A DNA stretch of 64,000 bases, taken from NCBI RefSeq assembly GCF_001429725.1, contig NZ_LMHV01000040.1, positions 203,825 to 267,824 on the forward strand, given 5' to 3'. Positions 53,668 through 62,930 of this stretch are shown here, piece after piece. Numbering within the stretch: position 1 is the stretch's first letter; each line of letters starts with the position of its first letter. This DNA comes from Rhizobium sp. Root708 (GTDB taxonomy: Bacteria; Pseudomonadota; Alphaproteobacteria; Rhizobiales; Rhizobiaceae). The notes under the pieces are model-generated. The model searched no databases. It was given only the letters and a program-made list of their open reading frames with translations, and was not told the origin of the DNA. Made by a program: the position numbers and the translations under genes.

Positions 53668-56653
53668 TGATGCGGCCTCCTTCCTTGTCAAAGAACACCA
53701 TGTCCGTCACTTCGACCGCGATGGTCTTGTCTGGCATCGGCACATAGAGCGTCTCGCCCATGCGCTTGCGGCCACCGGCGACGAGCGCGAATGCGATCGA
53801 CTTCCCAAGGTTTTCCGACCAGTAGGACGAGGTGACGTGGCCCAGCATTGTCATCGGCTTCGGCTCGTTCGGGTTGGCGACGATCTGCGCGCCCTCTTCG
53901 AGCACCAGAGTCGGATCCTTGGTGACGAGGCCGACCAGCTGCTTGCGGCCTTCCTTGACGAGATCCGGCCGCTTCAGGCCGCGAATGCCGACAAAGTCGG
54001 TCTTCTTCTTCGATACCGCCCAGTTGAGGCCGGCATCGTCAGGCGTCACGGTTCCATCGGTGTCCTGGCCGACGATGATATAGCCCTTCTCCGCGCGAAG
54101 AACGTGCATTGTCTCGGTGCCGTAGACGCAGGCGCCGAGCGGTTCGGCATTGGCCCAGACGGCTTCGAGAACCGACTGGCCGTAATCGGCCGGCACGTTG
54201 ATTTCGAAGCCGGTCTCGCCGGTGAACGACACGCGGAAGAGACGCGCCGGAACGCCCATGACCGTGCACTCGGCAACGCTCATATGCTGGAAGGCCTCGT
54301 TGGAGATATCGACGCCATCGACCAGCGGCGCGATGATCTCGCGCGCCTTCGGACCCTGCACGGCGATAACCGCCCACTGCTCGGTCACAGACGTCAGCCA
54401 CACCTTCAGATGCGGGAATTCGGTCTGCAGATAGTCTTCCATGTGGTTCAACACGCGCGGCGCGCCGCCCGTCGTCGTCGTCACATGGAAGCGATCGTCG
54501 GCCAGACGCCCGACGACGCCGTCGTCATAAACGAAGCCGTCGTCGCGGGTCATGATGCCGTAGCGGCATTTGCCGGGCTTCAGCGTGTCCCAGGCGTTCG
54601 TGTACATCAGGTTCATGAACTCGGCGGCATCGGGCCCGACGACCTCGATCTTGCCGAGCGTCGAGGCATCGAACACGCCGGCCACATCGCGCGCCGTCTT
54701 GCATTCGCGCGCGACCGCCTGGTGCATGGTTTCGCCGGCGCGCGGGTAGAACCACGCGCGCTTCCAGTTGCCGACATCCTCGAACACGGCACCCTGGGCT
54801 TCTTCCCACTGGTGCAGCGGCGTCTTGCGCGTCGGGTCGAACAGCTCGCCACGCGAATGCGCGATCAGCGTTCCGTAGGTCACCGGCGTATACGGCGCGC
54901 GGAAGGTGGTGAGACCGACCTGCGGAATTTCCTTGCCCAGCATCTCGGCGGCAATCGCCAGACCGTGCATGTTGGAGAGCTTGCCCTGGTCGGAGGCCAT
55001 GCCGTTGGTGGTGAAGCGCTTGATGTGCTCGATCGAGTGCATCCCCTCGCGCACGGCAAGGCGGATATCCTTGGCGCAGACGTCGTGCTGGAAATCGATG
55101 AACGCCTTGGCGCTGGTCTCCGGACCCGCCCCTTCGGCCGCACCGATCATGCCGCCGGTCCACTGATGCGCCTGCTCGGACGAGATGCTGATCTTGCCCG
55201 CCGGAGCCTTGCCGGCTGCCTGCGCCATCAGCTCGCCTGCGGCCAGCGATTCCTCGATCGTGCGCTGCAGGTCGTCGGTGCCGTTGCAGGCGCCGACGGA
55301 AAGGCAATCCTGGGCATAGGTGCCGGGCAGGAAGCGCTGCGTTTCGGCCTCGAACTTCACCTTGCCGCGCGACTGCGAGAACAGGTGCACGGACGGCGTC
55401 CAGCCGGCCGAGACCAGCAGTGCATCGACCGCGATCTTGCGCGGCGAGCCGCCGCCGTTGCGGGCAACCGTCATCGACGAGATGCGCAGCTTGCCGGATG
55501 TGTTGACGACCGACTGGCCGGCGAGAACATCGATGCCGAGCGAACGCGCCTCGGCCAGAACATCAGCACCGGGCGTCTGCCTGCAATCCACGATCGCCGC
55601 GATCTCGACGCCAGCGCGCTTCAGGTCGAAGGCCGCCTCATAGGCCGAGTCATGCGCGGTATAGACGCCGACCTTCTGGCCGACGGCAACGCCGTACTGG
55701 TTTAGATACATGCGCGCGGCAGACGCGAGCATGATGCCGGGACGGTCGTTGTTCGGGAACACCATGTGGCGCTCGATGGCGCCGTTGGCGAGGATGACGC
55801 GCTTGGCGCGCAGCTGCCACAGACGCTCGCGCGGCAGATGGCGGCTCGGGTTGGCGACATGATCGGTCACGCGCTCGGCGAGGCCGACGAAATTGTGGTT
55901 GTAGTAGCCGAACGCGGTGGTGCGGGTCAGGACCTGCACATTGTCCATTGCCTTGAGAGCCGCAACCGTCTTCTGCGCCCACTCGTAGCCGGAGAGGCCG
56001 TCGATCGTCACACCGCTATCGTAGCGCAGCGCGCCGCCGACATCAGCCTGCTCGTCGCAGAGGATGACCTTGGCGCCGGTCTGCGCCGCAGCCAGTGCCG
56101 CCGAAAGACCAGCCACGCCGGCGCCGACGACAAGCACGTCACAATGTGCGTAACGGCCGGCATAGTGATCCGGATCGGCTTCCTTCGGCGCAACGCCGAG
56201 GCCGGCAGCACGACGGATGATCGGCTCGTAGAGGCTCTTCCAGGCGGCTTTCGGCCACATGAAGGTCTTGTAGTAGAAGCCGGCCGCGAAGAAGGGGGAC
56301 ATGAAGTTGTTGATGCCGCCGATGTCGAAGGCGAGCGACGGGAAGCGGTTTTGCGATTCGACGATCATGCCGTCGAACACTTCCTGCACGGTGGCGCGCA
56401 CGTTCGGCTGCTTGCGGGCGGCGTCGCGCGACACGTCGATCAGCGCGTTCGGCTCTTCGGCGCCCGCGGACAGAATGCCGCGCGGGCGGTGATACTTGAA
56501 CGAACGGCCGACCAGATGGATGTTGTTGGCAATCAGCGCCGAGGCGACGGTGTCGCCCTCGAGCGCGGTATAGGTCTTGCCGTCGAAGGTGAAGCGCGCG
56601 GTCTTGGCGGGCGTCAGGCGGCCCTTGCCTGATATACGGTTCGCAGCACTCAT
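53660..56653 (-). CDS. soxA: Sarcosine oxidase alpha subunit
   Basis: The 997-residue subunit has an N-terminal ferredoxin-like domain (about 15-100), an NAD-binding Rossmann region (VVGAGVAGLSAALAAAQTG, about 175-193) and a C-terminal GcvT-like tetrahydrofolate domain (about 600-980). It binds NAD and folate, and moves the one-carbon unit formed from sarcosine to tetrahydrofolate. Length is normal. Coupled to soxD by ATGA. Confidence 0.95.
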   Translation of the reverse strand: MSAANRISGKGRLTPAKTARFTFDGKTYTALEGDTVASALIANNIHLVGRSFKYHRPRGILSAGAEEPNALIDVSRDAARKQPNVRATVQEVFDGMIVESQNRFPSLAFDIGGINNFMSPFFAAGFYYKTFMWPKAAWKSLYEPIIRRAAGLGVAPKEADPDHYAGRYAHCDVLVVGAGVAGLSAALAAAQTGAKVILCDEQADVGGALRYDSGVTIDGLSGYEWAQKTVAALKAMDNVQVLTRTTAFGYYNHNFVGLAERVTDHVANPSRHLPRERLWQLRAKRVILANGAIERHMVFPNNDRPGIMLASAARMYLNQYGVAVGQKVGVYTAHDSAYEAAFDLKRAGVEIAAIVDCRQTPGADVLAEARSLGIDVLAGQSVVNTSGKLRISSMTVARNGGGSPRKIAVDALLVSAGWTPSVHLFSQSRGKVKFEAETQRFLPGTYAQDCLSVGACNGTDDLQRTIEESLAAGELMAQAAGKAPAGKISISSEQAHQWTGGMIGAAEGAGPETSAKAFIDFQHDVCAKDIRLAVREGMHSIEHIKRFTTNGMASDQGKLSNMHGLAIAAEMLGKEIPQVGLTTFRAPYTPVTYGTLIAHSRGELFDPTRKTPLHQWEEAQGAVFEDVGNWKRAWFYPRAGETMHQAVARECKTARDVAGVFDASTLGKIEVVGPDAAEFMNLMYTNAWDTLKPGKCRYGIMTRDDGFVYDDGVVGRLADDRFHVTTTTGGAPRVLNHMEDYLQTEFPHLKVWLTSVTEQWAVIAVQGPKAREIIAPLVDGVDISNEAFQHMSVAECTVMGVPARLFRVSFTGETGFEINVPADYGQSVLEAVWANAEPLGACVYGTETMHVLRAEKGYIIVGQDTDGTVTPDDAGLNWAVSKKKTDFVGIRGLKRPDLVKEGRKQLVGLVTKDPTLVLEEGAQIVANPNEPKPMTMLGHVTSSYWSENLGKSIAFALVAGGRKRMGETLYVPMPDKTIAVEVTDMVFFDKEGGRING

Positions 56654-56991
56654 TTCGCTTCTCCTTCGAGCTGCTCATAGGTCTCGACGGGAGCATGGGG
56701 CGCAGCCGCAGCACCGATATCGGGCTTCGGCTCGCCGGCCTTGTACGTCATGATGAACTTGTCGCTGATCGTGTCGCGCGCCGCGTTGAAGAAGCGGCCG
56801 CATCCGTGCTGGTGGCGCCAGCGTTCGAAGATCAGCCCTTTCGGGTTGTCGCGCAGGAAGAAGAACTCCTCGAACTGTTCGTCGGATATCTCGGCGATAT
56901 TGGTGGGGCGGGCGATATGCGCATCGCCGGCGCCGCGAAATTCGAGCTCGGAGCGCTCTTCCTGACAGTATGGGCAATAGATAAGAAGCAT
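56650..56991 (-). CDS. soxD: Sarcosine oxidase delta subunit
   Basis: The 113-residue zinc-binding subunit has C6-P-Y-C9 near the N-terminus and H60-x-x-x-C64 (RHQHGCGRFF), completing a zinc site. Delta stabilises the complex. It starts 12 bases after soxB and overlaps soxA by 4. Confidence 0.93.
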   Translation of the reverse strand: MLLIYCPYCQEERSELEFRGAGDAHIARPTNIAEISDEQFEEFFFLRDNPKGLIFERWRHQHGCGRFFNAARDTISDKFIMTYKAGEPKPDIGAAAAPHAPVETYEQLEGEAK

Positions 56992-57003
56992 GATGTCCTC
57001 GTG

Positions 57004-58257
57004 TCAGTGCGCGACGGCTGCGGCGGCGGCTTCGTCGATCAGACGGCCGGTGCGGAAGCGGTCCAGCGTCAGGCCGGCATTGAACTTGTGCGCCTCGTCG
57101 CGGGCAATGAGGTGCGCGAAGAGATTGGCCGAGCCCGGCGTCGCCTTGAAGCCGCCGGTGCCCCAGCCGCAGTTGACGTAGAGCCCCGGAACCGGCGTCT
57201 TCGACTGGATGGCCGAGCGATCCGGCGTGTTGTCGACGATCCCGCCCCACTGGCGCATCATCTTGACGCGGCGGAACATCGGGAAGAGCTCGCAGATGGC
57301 ATCGAGCGTATGGGTGATGATCTGCAGGCCGCCGGTCTGGCTGTAGGAATTGTACTGGTCGGTGCCGGCGCCGATGACAAGCTCGCCCTTGTCGGACTGC
57401 GAGATATAGGCATGCACCGTGTTGGACATGACCACGCAGGGGAAGATCGGCTTCAGCGGTTCGGAGACCAGCGCCTGCAGCGGGCTCGATTGCAGCGGCA
57501 CGCGCACATCGGCCATCTTCATGACTGTGGTCGTGTGGCCGGCGGCCGAAACGCCCACCTTCTTGGCGCCGATGAAGCCGCGCGATGTCTCGACACCGGT
57601 GACGCGACCGTCAGGACCGCGGCGGATGCCGGTCACTTCGCAGTTCTGGATGATGTGGACGCCGCGATCGGACGCAGCACGCGCATAGCCCCAGGCAACC
57701 GCATCGTGGCGCGCCGTTCCGCCGCGACGCTGGAGTGCGGCACCATTGATCGGATAGCGGGCGCTGGCGGAGATATCGAGCGGCGGACAATAAGCCTTGG
57801 CCTGTTCCGGCGTCAGCCATTCATTGTCGATACCGTAGAGACGGTTGGCATGGATATGGCGCTTGAAGGACTGCTGGTCGTGCACATTGTGCGACAGCAT
57901 CATCACGCCGCGCGGAGAGTACATGACATTGTAGTTGAGATCCTGCGAGAGGTTCTCCCAGAGCTTCATCGAATGCTCGTAGATGTGCATGCTCTCTTCA
58001 TAGAGATAGTTCGAGCGGATGATGGTCGTGTTACGGCCGGTATTGCCGCCGCCGAGCCAGCCCTTTTCGAGCACCGCGACATTGGTGATGCCGTGCTCCT
58101 TGGCGAGATAATAGGCGGCGCCTAGGCCATGTCCGCCGCCCCCGATGATGATGACGTCGTATTCGGCGCGCGGTTCAGGCGAGGTCCATTGCTTGTCCCA
58201 GCCCTTGTGGCCCCTGAGAGCCTCTCGTGCCACGGCAAAAACCGAGTATCTACGCAT
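57004..58257 (-). CDS. soxB: Sarcosine oxidase beta subunit
   Basis: The 417-residue flavoprotein binds FAD by GGGGHGLGAAYYLAKEHG (residues 39-56) and carries covalent FMN. The FMN histidine is probably H184 in TARHDAVAWG, by family resemblance. It oxidises sarcosine to glycine, producing peroxide and a one-carbon unit. AAGGAGATGAAGGCGG precedes ATG 58257. It is first in the leftward soxBDAG operon; the promoter should lie in 58258-58682. Confidence 0.95.
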   Translation of the reverse strand: MRRYSVFAVAREALRGHKGWDKQWTSPEPRAEYDVIIIGGGGHGLGAAYYLAKEHGITNVAVLEKGWLGGGNTGRNTTIIRSNYLYEESMHIYEHSMKLWENLSQDLNYNVMYSPRGVMMLSHNVHDQQSFKRHIHANRLYGIDNEWLTPEQAKAYCPPLDISASARYPINGAALQRRGGTARHDAVAWGYARAASDRGVHIIQNCEVTGIRRGPDGRVTGVETSRGFIGAKKVGVSAAGHTTTVMKMADVRVPLQSSPLQALVSEPLKPIFPCVVMSNTVHAYISQSDKGELVIGAGTDQYNSYSQTGGLQIITHTLDAICELFPMFRRVKMMRQWGGIVDNTPDRSAIQSKTPVPGLYVNCGWGTGGFKATPGSANLFAHLIARDEAHKFNAGLTLDRFRTGRLIDEAAAAAVAH

Positions 58258-58682
58258 CCGCCTTCATCTCCTTAGGGGAAAGATCCCTTCTCGTCGGCAA
58301 TACAAATCGCAAATCGAAAAGCGGCACAACGTTTCTTTTGCGACGCGGAGGCGCTTTTGTTTTGACACTCGGCATGAATGAAGAAGGTTGGTCATTCTCT
58401 TTGAGGCCACGCGAGCACGCGCAGCAAGGTCCCGTGGCCCGGGATGGCTCACAGCCCGACCATCCCTATTATTTTAGAGTATTTTCACTTACAATTTTTG
58501 AGCGCATAATCTCTCTGTTGCAGGGACACCTTTACGGCTTGAGGGTTTTGCGCCGACAGCTATGGGCATTCACAATCCAAATTTCGACATGCGTGGCAAC
58601 TGCCCGTGTGCGACCTGACGTCGAGAGAAAAACAGGCCGACGCGGCATGATGCTCGCTGTCTGATCTCAGGGAGGATTAATC
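58258..58682. other. Divergent regulatory region between soxB and the DUF1254 gene
   Basis: No gene is convincing in this 425-base stretch. It should hold promoters for the leftward sox operon and the rightward DUF1254 gene. No clear operator palindrome or small RNA was recognised by eye. Confidence 0.45.
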
Positions 58683-60119
58683 ATGCGATCGCATTTCATT
58701 ACCCTTACGCTTAGCCTGTTTTTATCCGGGGCAGCCCTTGCCAGCCCTGTCGCCGCCGCCGAAGAGGCTTTGACGAAAGACGAGGCGACGGCGATCGGCG
58801 TCGACGCCTATCTCTATCTCTATCCGCTGGTCACCATGGACCTTACGCGTGCGCAGGCAACCAACGTCGAAGCCGGCAAGACAACGGGGCGAGGACCGGC
58901 CAACATGTTCGTCAACGTGCCGGAATTTCCAACAGCCGATTTCAGGGACGTCGTCCGACCCAATTTCGATACGCTCTATTCCGTCGCCTGGCTCGACATG
59001 ACGAAGGAGCCGATGATCGTCTCGGCGCCCGATACAAACGGACGTTTCTATCTGTTGCCGATGCTGGATATGTGGAGCGACGTCTTCGCTTCGCCTGGCT
59101 GGCGGACGACGGGAACGGAAAAAGCCGACTTCGCCGTCGTTCCCCCGGGCTGGACGGGCAACAACCTCCCCGCCGGAGCCCTGCGCATCGATGCGCCGAC
59201 GCCGCATGTCTGGATCATCGGCCGCACAAAAACGGACGGACCGTCCGACTATGACGCCGTTCACCAGATTCAGGCCGGCTACACGATCACGCCGCTGTCG
59301 CAATGGGGCAAGAAGGCCGAGCCAGCCAAGGTCACGATCAATCCTGCTATCGACATGAAAACCCCGCCCAAAAAGACGGTGGACGGGATGGCGGTCGAGG
59401 ATTTCTTTGTCTACGCGGCGGAACTCCTGAAGGTCAATCCACCGCACGCCACCGACCAACCGATCATCAGCCGGATGAAGCTGATCGGATTCGAAGCCGG
59501 AAAGAGCTTCGACAAAAGCAAGGTGACGCCTGACCTTGCCGACGCCCTGAAGACCGTCCCGGCCGAAGCCCAGAAACTGATGGACTGGAAAGTTCCGACG
59601 CTCGCGCGCGTGGCCAACAACTGGTCGATGAACACCGACACGATGGGCGTCTACGGCAATTACTATCTGAAGCGGGCGATCGTCGCGCAGATGGGGCTAG
59701 GCGCCAACCTGCCGGAGGACGCGATCTATCCGCTCAACCTCGGTGACGAAAAGGGAAATCCACTGAACGGGGCGAACAGCTACAAGCTCCACTTCGACAA
59801 GGCGAACCTGCCGCCGGTCAAGGCATTCTGGTCCGTCACGCTCTACGATCCGGAGGGATTCCAGGTCGGCAACAGTCTCAACCGCTTTGCGGTCAGCAGC
59901 TGGATGCCCTTCGTCTACAATGCGGACGGATCGCTTGATCTCTATTTCCAGAACAAGAGCCCGGGTGAGGACAAGGAAGCCAATTGGCTGCCCGCGCCCG
60001 CCGGGGCCTTCAACCTGACCATGCGCCTCTACGGCCCGGAGAGCCAGGCATTAACTGGAAAATGGAACCCGCCGGCCGTGGAGATGATACAGCCACTCCA
60101 GCAGGTCACAGCTCAGTGA
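58683..60119 (+). CDS. Secreted DUF1254/DUF1214 protein
   Basis: GGGAGGATTAATC precedes the ATG. The 478-residue protein has a signal peptide (LTLSLFLSGAALASPVAA) and two beta-rich domains: DUF1254 (about 35-165: VDAYLYLYPLVTMDL, VRPNFDTLYSVAWLDM) and DUF1214 (about 340-460: AFWSVTLYDPEGF). The family is widespread but functionally unknown. It ends 7 bases inside the convergent gene at 60113. Confidence 0.88.
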   Translation: MRSHFITLTLSLFLSGAALASPVAAAEEALTKDEATAIGVDAYLYLYPLVTMDLTRAQATNVEAGKTTGRGPANMFVNVPEFPTADFRDVVRPNFDTLYSVAWLDMTKEPMIVSAPDTNGRFYLLPMLDMWSDVFASPGWRTTGTEKADFAVVPPGWTGNNLPAGALRIDAPTPHVWIIGRTKTDGPSDYDAVHQIQAGYTITPLSQWGKKAEPAKVTINPAIDMKTPPKKTVDGMAVEDFFVYAAELLKVNPPHATDQPIISRMKLIGFEAGKSFDKSKVTPDLADALKTVPAEAQKLMDWKVPTLARVANNWSMNTDTMGVYGNYYLKRAIVAQMGLGANLPEDAIYPLNLGDEKGNPLNGANSYKLHFDKANLPPVKAFWSVTLYDPEGFQVGNSLNRFAVSSWMPFVYNADGSLDLYFQNKSPGEDKEANWLPAPAGAFNLTMRLYGPESQALTGKWNPPAVEMIQPLQQVTAQ

Positions 60120-60313
60120 CCACGCTTGCCGGAGGCAGCGGCCGACGCTGCCTCGGCTTCCTGCTGCAAACGCAGGGCCTTCAACTTTTCCGTCTTCTTT
60201 TCGCGAGCTGCGACCTCGGCGTCCATGATGGCTTTCGCGGTCGCGTCGGTAATAGCGGCCTTGTCTCGGGCCGAGAGCTTAGTTGGGTTGGAGGGTTCAT
60301 TCTCGGAAGCCAT
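60113..60313 (-). CDS. Small DUF-like basic helical protein downstream of rpsU, 66 aa
   Basis: The ATG at 60313 follows a GAGAGAG tract. The product is highly helical (KAIMDAEVAAREKKTEKLKAL) with a coiled-coil feel and a basic tail. It is the last gene of the leftward cspA cluster and overlaps the convergent DUF1254 gene end. Function unknown; a ribosome- or RNA-related role is inferred only from the neighbours. Confidence 0.55.
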   Translation of the reverse strand: MASENEPSNPTKLSARDKAAITDATAKAIMDAEVAAREKKTEKLKALRLQQEAEAASAAASGKRGH

Positions 60314-60353
60314 CTGTACTCTCTCTATCTGAAGCAAGCGGGGTAGTGACAGT

Positions 60354-60593
60354 TCACCGCGCGGGGCGAACTGCCTTCTTGGGAGCGGGAAGGAGACCTT
60401 CACGCTGAAGCTTCTTGCGGGCCAGCTTGCGCTGGCGACGAATGGCTTCGCCCTTTTCGCGTGCACGCTTTTCCGACGGCTTTTCATAGGCGGTGCGCGC
60501 CTTGAATTCGCGGAAGAGGCCTTCGCGCTGCATCTTCTTTTTCAGAACGCGAAGCGCCTGGTCGACATTGTTGTCTCGAACGAGAACCTGCAA
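60354..60593 (-). CDS. rpsU: Ribosomal protein bS21 (copy 1)
   Basis: The 79-residue protein is typical bS21: MQVLVRDNNVDQALRVLKKK, then EKRAREKGEAIRRQRKLARK, with a C-terminal Pro/Lys extension (PAPKKAVRPAR). It helps initiation by stabilising the 30S interaction with mRNA. AGGAAAGGAAAG lies upstream, preceded by a small hairpin (60610-60626). It lies downstream of cspA and a 95-residue gene, suggesting cold induction. A second copy lies at 61698. Confidence 0.96.
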   Translation of the reverse strand: MQVLVRDNNVDQALRVLKKKMQREGLFREFKARTAYEKPSEKRAREKGEAIRRQRKLARKKLQREGLLPAPKKAVRPAR

Positions 60594-60641
60594 ATTCTTT
60601 CCTTTCCTGCGGCAACACCTTTGCCGGTTGGTGGGTGGAGA

Positions 60642-60929
60642 TTACTTCCGCACCCGGATGCTTGACGTTTTCAACCACGATCCGCCGCTTGTGTCCGCTG
60701 CAGCGGCAACCGGCTGAGCCGAGGATATCGATTGGGCCGCATCGATGTCGCTATCAAAGATGCGGCGGTCGAAATTCTCGCCCTCGAAGCGGACCCGGTA
60801 TTGAGAGCGACGGCCCTCCGATGGAAGAACGGCCGCTATTCTGCAGGTTCTGCTCTCCATCTCCGTGCGGACGAAACCGTCTTTCAGTACGATGCGGTCG
60901 CCGACGGTGTACTTCGGCGCTTGCGCCAT
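60642..60929 (-). CDS. Small protein between cspA and rpsU, 95 aa, unknown function
   Basis: The product has a beta-barrel-like start (KYTVGDRIVLKDGFVRTEM, then RTCRIAAVLPSEGRRSQY) and a KOW/Tudor-like feel, with a Ser/Ala-rich tail. It is found beside cspA, so it may bind RNA. Its role is unknown. The C-terminus is predicted to be disordered. Confidence 0.6.
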   Translation of the reverse strand: MAQAPKYTVGDRIVLKDGFVRTEMESRTCRIAAVLPSEGRRSQYRVRFEGENFDRRIFDSDIDAAQSISSAQPVAAAADTSGGSWLKTSSIRVRK

Positions 60930-61044
60930 TACTTTTCACCAACTTGTCTTGGTCGTAAAAACATAAAGGCCGGGTTTGACCCCGACCTTCGCCATCAGGC
61001 TCTCGGCTGCCAGTACATCCGTGGTCAGCGGAGCCGAATGAGAA

Positions 61045-61254
61045 TTACGCCGCGCGGAGGTTGTCGGCAGAATTCTTGCCGGATCTCTTGTCGCGAACCA
61101 CATCGTAGGTGATTTTCTGACCATCGGACAGGCTGCCCATGCCAGCGCGCTCAACAGCAGAAATGTGAACGAAAACGTCCGTGCTGCCGTCGTCAGGCTG
61201 AATGAAACCAAAGCCCTTGGTGCTATTGAACCACTTAACTGTACCAGAATTCAT
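61045..61254 (-). CDS. cspA: Cold-shock protein
   Basis: The 69-residue OB-fold protein has RNP1 KGFGFI (13-18) and RNP2 VFVHIS (27-32), the RNA-binding faces of CspA. It melts mRNA secondary structure, often at low temperature. GGAGATCGTT precedes the ATG. A long non-coding leader of up to ~440 bases to the next gene fits cspA-type thermosensing leaders. It is the first gene of the leftward cluster with the 95-residue gene, rpsU and the 66-residue gene. Confidence 0.95.
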   Translation of the reverse strand: MNSGTVKWFNSTKGFGFIQPDDGSTDVFVHISAVERAGMGSLSDGQKITYDVVRDKRSGKNSADNLRAA

Positions 61255-61697
61255 AACGATCTCCTTTCATTAGTCGTTACTGCCATGCGTCTATTCACAA
61301 GGCTAAGATCGATTTTGAGAGGAAATCTGACAGAGCTCACGCTCTTTGACAAAGTCACAACCAACAGTCGATGATGCGCTTATATATCGCGAACTGCGGA
61401 ATAAACAAGGCAGAAGGCCGAACCAATTGGGTTCCAGCACCTCAAACGCCCCTTTCCGAGGACCTTTCATCGCCACACAGCATAGCTATACTGCCACACG
61501 GCCGCTTTCAAGAAAACACCTTTTGCCGGCCGCGCCCACGGTTTTTTGCAGCGAGAACCGCCAGAACATATGGACTTCCCCCCATCATTCTGGTATCCGC
61601 ATCCTCAATCGCAAGGCTGGTGCTGCGCGAACTAAATATTTTTTGCTCTGGCGCCTTGCCGACGCCGGCATCAACCAACCAAAGGAACGTGATTCTC
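61255..61697. other. Divergent leader region between cspA and the second rpsU
   Basis: No gene is seen. Leftward it holds the cspA leader with a strong ribosome site; rightward it holds the rpsU leader with AAAGGAAC. Cold-shock RNA thermosensors are usual in cspA leaders, but no specific fold was determined by eye. Confidence 0.45.
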
Positions 61698-61910
61698 GTG
61701 CAGGTACTTGTCCGCGATAACAATGTCGATCAGGCTCTCCGCGCTCTCAAGAAGAAGATGCAGCGCGAAGGTATTTTCCGCGAAATGAAGATGCGCGACT
61801 ACTACGAAAAGCCGTCGCAGAAGCGTGCTCGCGAAAAAGCCGAAGCCGTTCGTCGTGTTCGCAAGCTGGCTCGCAAGCGGGCACAGCGCGAAGGTGTCGT
61901 AGCACGCTAA
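61698..61910 (+). CDS. rpsU: Ribosomal protein bS21 (copy 2)
   Basis: The GTG at 61698 (AAAGGAAC upstream) gives 70 residues beginning VQVLVRDNNVDQALRALKK. It differs from the copy at 60354 by about 15 substitutions over the shared ~69 residues and lacks the Pro/Lys tail. Earlier in-frame codons give a long extension unlike bS21. The two copies are divergent and surround the cspA gene, suggesting different expression conditions. A short hairpin with TTTT follows at 61921. Confidence 0.95.
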   Translation: MQVLVRDNNVDQALRALKKKMQREGIFREMKMRDYYEKPSQKRAREKAEAVRRVRKLARKRAQREGVVAR

Positions 61911-61920
61911 TAAGCGTTCC

Positions 61921-61940
61921 CGTCGTTATTTCGACGTTTT
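61921..61940 (+). terminator. Short terminator after rpsU copy 2
   Basis: CGTCG and CGACG pair over 5 bp around TTATTT, followed by TTTT. The stem is short, so strength is uncertain. Confidence 0.45.
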
Positions 61941-62051
61941 CAGATGCATGTTGGCGGGGGCGATCAGTTCGCCACCGCCTTTTTTAATTTGCTACTGAAG
62001 TTTGCCCGTTCTTGAGCAAGAACCGGCTGCATTGGGGGAAAACGAGCCCGT

Positions 62052-62915
62052 ATGGCTGACATCACCAAGACCCGCTCTCTGCGTTCGCCGAAAATCGCTG
62101 TTCTGCCGGTTTTCGCCATCGTCACCGCGCTAGGCCTTGCTGGCTGCACGACAAGCAACACCTCCGATGCCGTGATACGCATCGACAAGGCGCAGGGCTC
62201 TCAGGAAAACATCGCGTCGCTGACCTCGGTCATCAACGCCAATCCGAAGGATCCCGAAGGCTACAACGTCCGCGGCTCGGCCTATGGCCGGGGCGGCGAT
62301 TTCCGCCAGGCGCTGAACGACTTCAACACTGCCCTGCAGCTCAATCCGCGCTTCTACCAGGCCTACGCGAACCGCGCCCTGGTCTATCGCAACATGGGCC
62401 AGCAACAGCAGGCGATCCAGGACTACAACGCCGCGCTGCAGATCAACCCGAACTACGACGTCGCCCTGATCGGTCGCGGCAACGTTTATCGGACCGCCGG
62501 CCAGGACGATGCCGCGTTCAACGATTTCAACAAGGCGATCCAGAACGGCACTACCGACGGTCGCGCCTATCACAATCGCGGTCTGCTCTTCCAGAAGCGC
62601 AACCAGCAGGACAAGGCGATCGACGACTTCTCGAAGGCGATCTCGCTGTCGCCGAACGCGCCGGAACCTTATAACGGCCGCGGCATTTCCTACATCGCAC
62701 TGAATGACGACGACAACGCGTTCGCCGATTTCAACCACGCGATCGAGCTCAACGGCAACCTGGCGGAATCCTGGGCAAACCAGGCGCTGGTTTACGAGCG
62801 CCGCGGCGAAAAGGACAAGGCCGCCCGCTCGTACCGTCATGCGATCGGTCTCGATCAGAAGTATCAGCCGGCAAAGGACGGTCTTGCTCGCGTAGGCGCC
62901 TCGACCTCCGGCTAA
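62052..62915 (+). CDS. TPR-repeat outer-membrane lipoprotein
   Basis: The 287-residue protein has a lipoprotein signal with L-A-G-C (LGLAGCTTSN, cysteine about residue 32) and about six TPR repeats from residue 55 (AYANRALVYRNMGQQQQAIQ and similar repeats). It resembles NlpI- or PilF-like scaffolds that gather envelope enzymes. Role in this organism is unknown. It is followed 15 bases later by an FAD oxidoreductase gene, with which it may be co-transcribed. Confidence 0.8.
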   Translation: MADITKTRSLRSPKIAVLPVFAIVTALGLAGCTTSNTSDAVIRIDKAQGSQENIASLTSVINANPKDPEGYNVRGSAYGRGGDFRQALNDFNTALQLNPRFYQAYANRALVYRNMGQQQQAIQDYNAALQINPNYDVALIGRGNVYRTAGQDDAAFNDFNKAIQNGTTDGRAYHNRGLLFQKRNQQDKAIDDFSKAISLSPNAPEPYNGRGISYIALNDDDNAFADFNHAIELNGNLAESWANQALVYERRGEKDKAARSYRHAIGLDQKYQPAKDGLARVGASTSG

Positions 62916-62930
62916 GAATGGGAGCAGCCG

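Noticed and set aside
53213..55705. 830-codon rightward frame over soxG and soxA
   Set aside because: Antisense to the sarcosine oxidase genes; no domain or ribosome site.
58227..58664. 145-codon rightward frame upstream of the DUF1254 gene
   Set aside because: It starts inside soxB antisense, has no ribosome site and no domain; the region is better read as a divergent promoter region.
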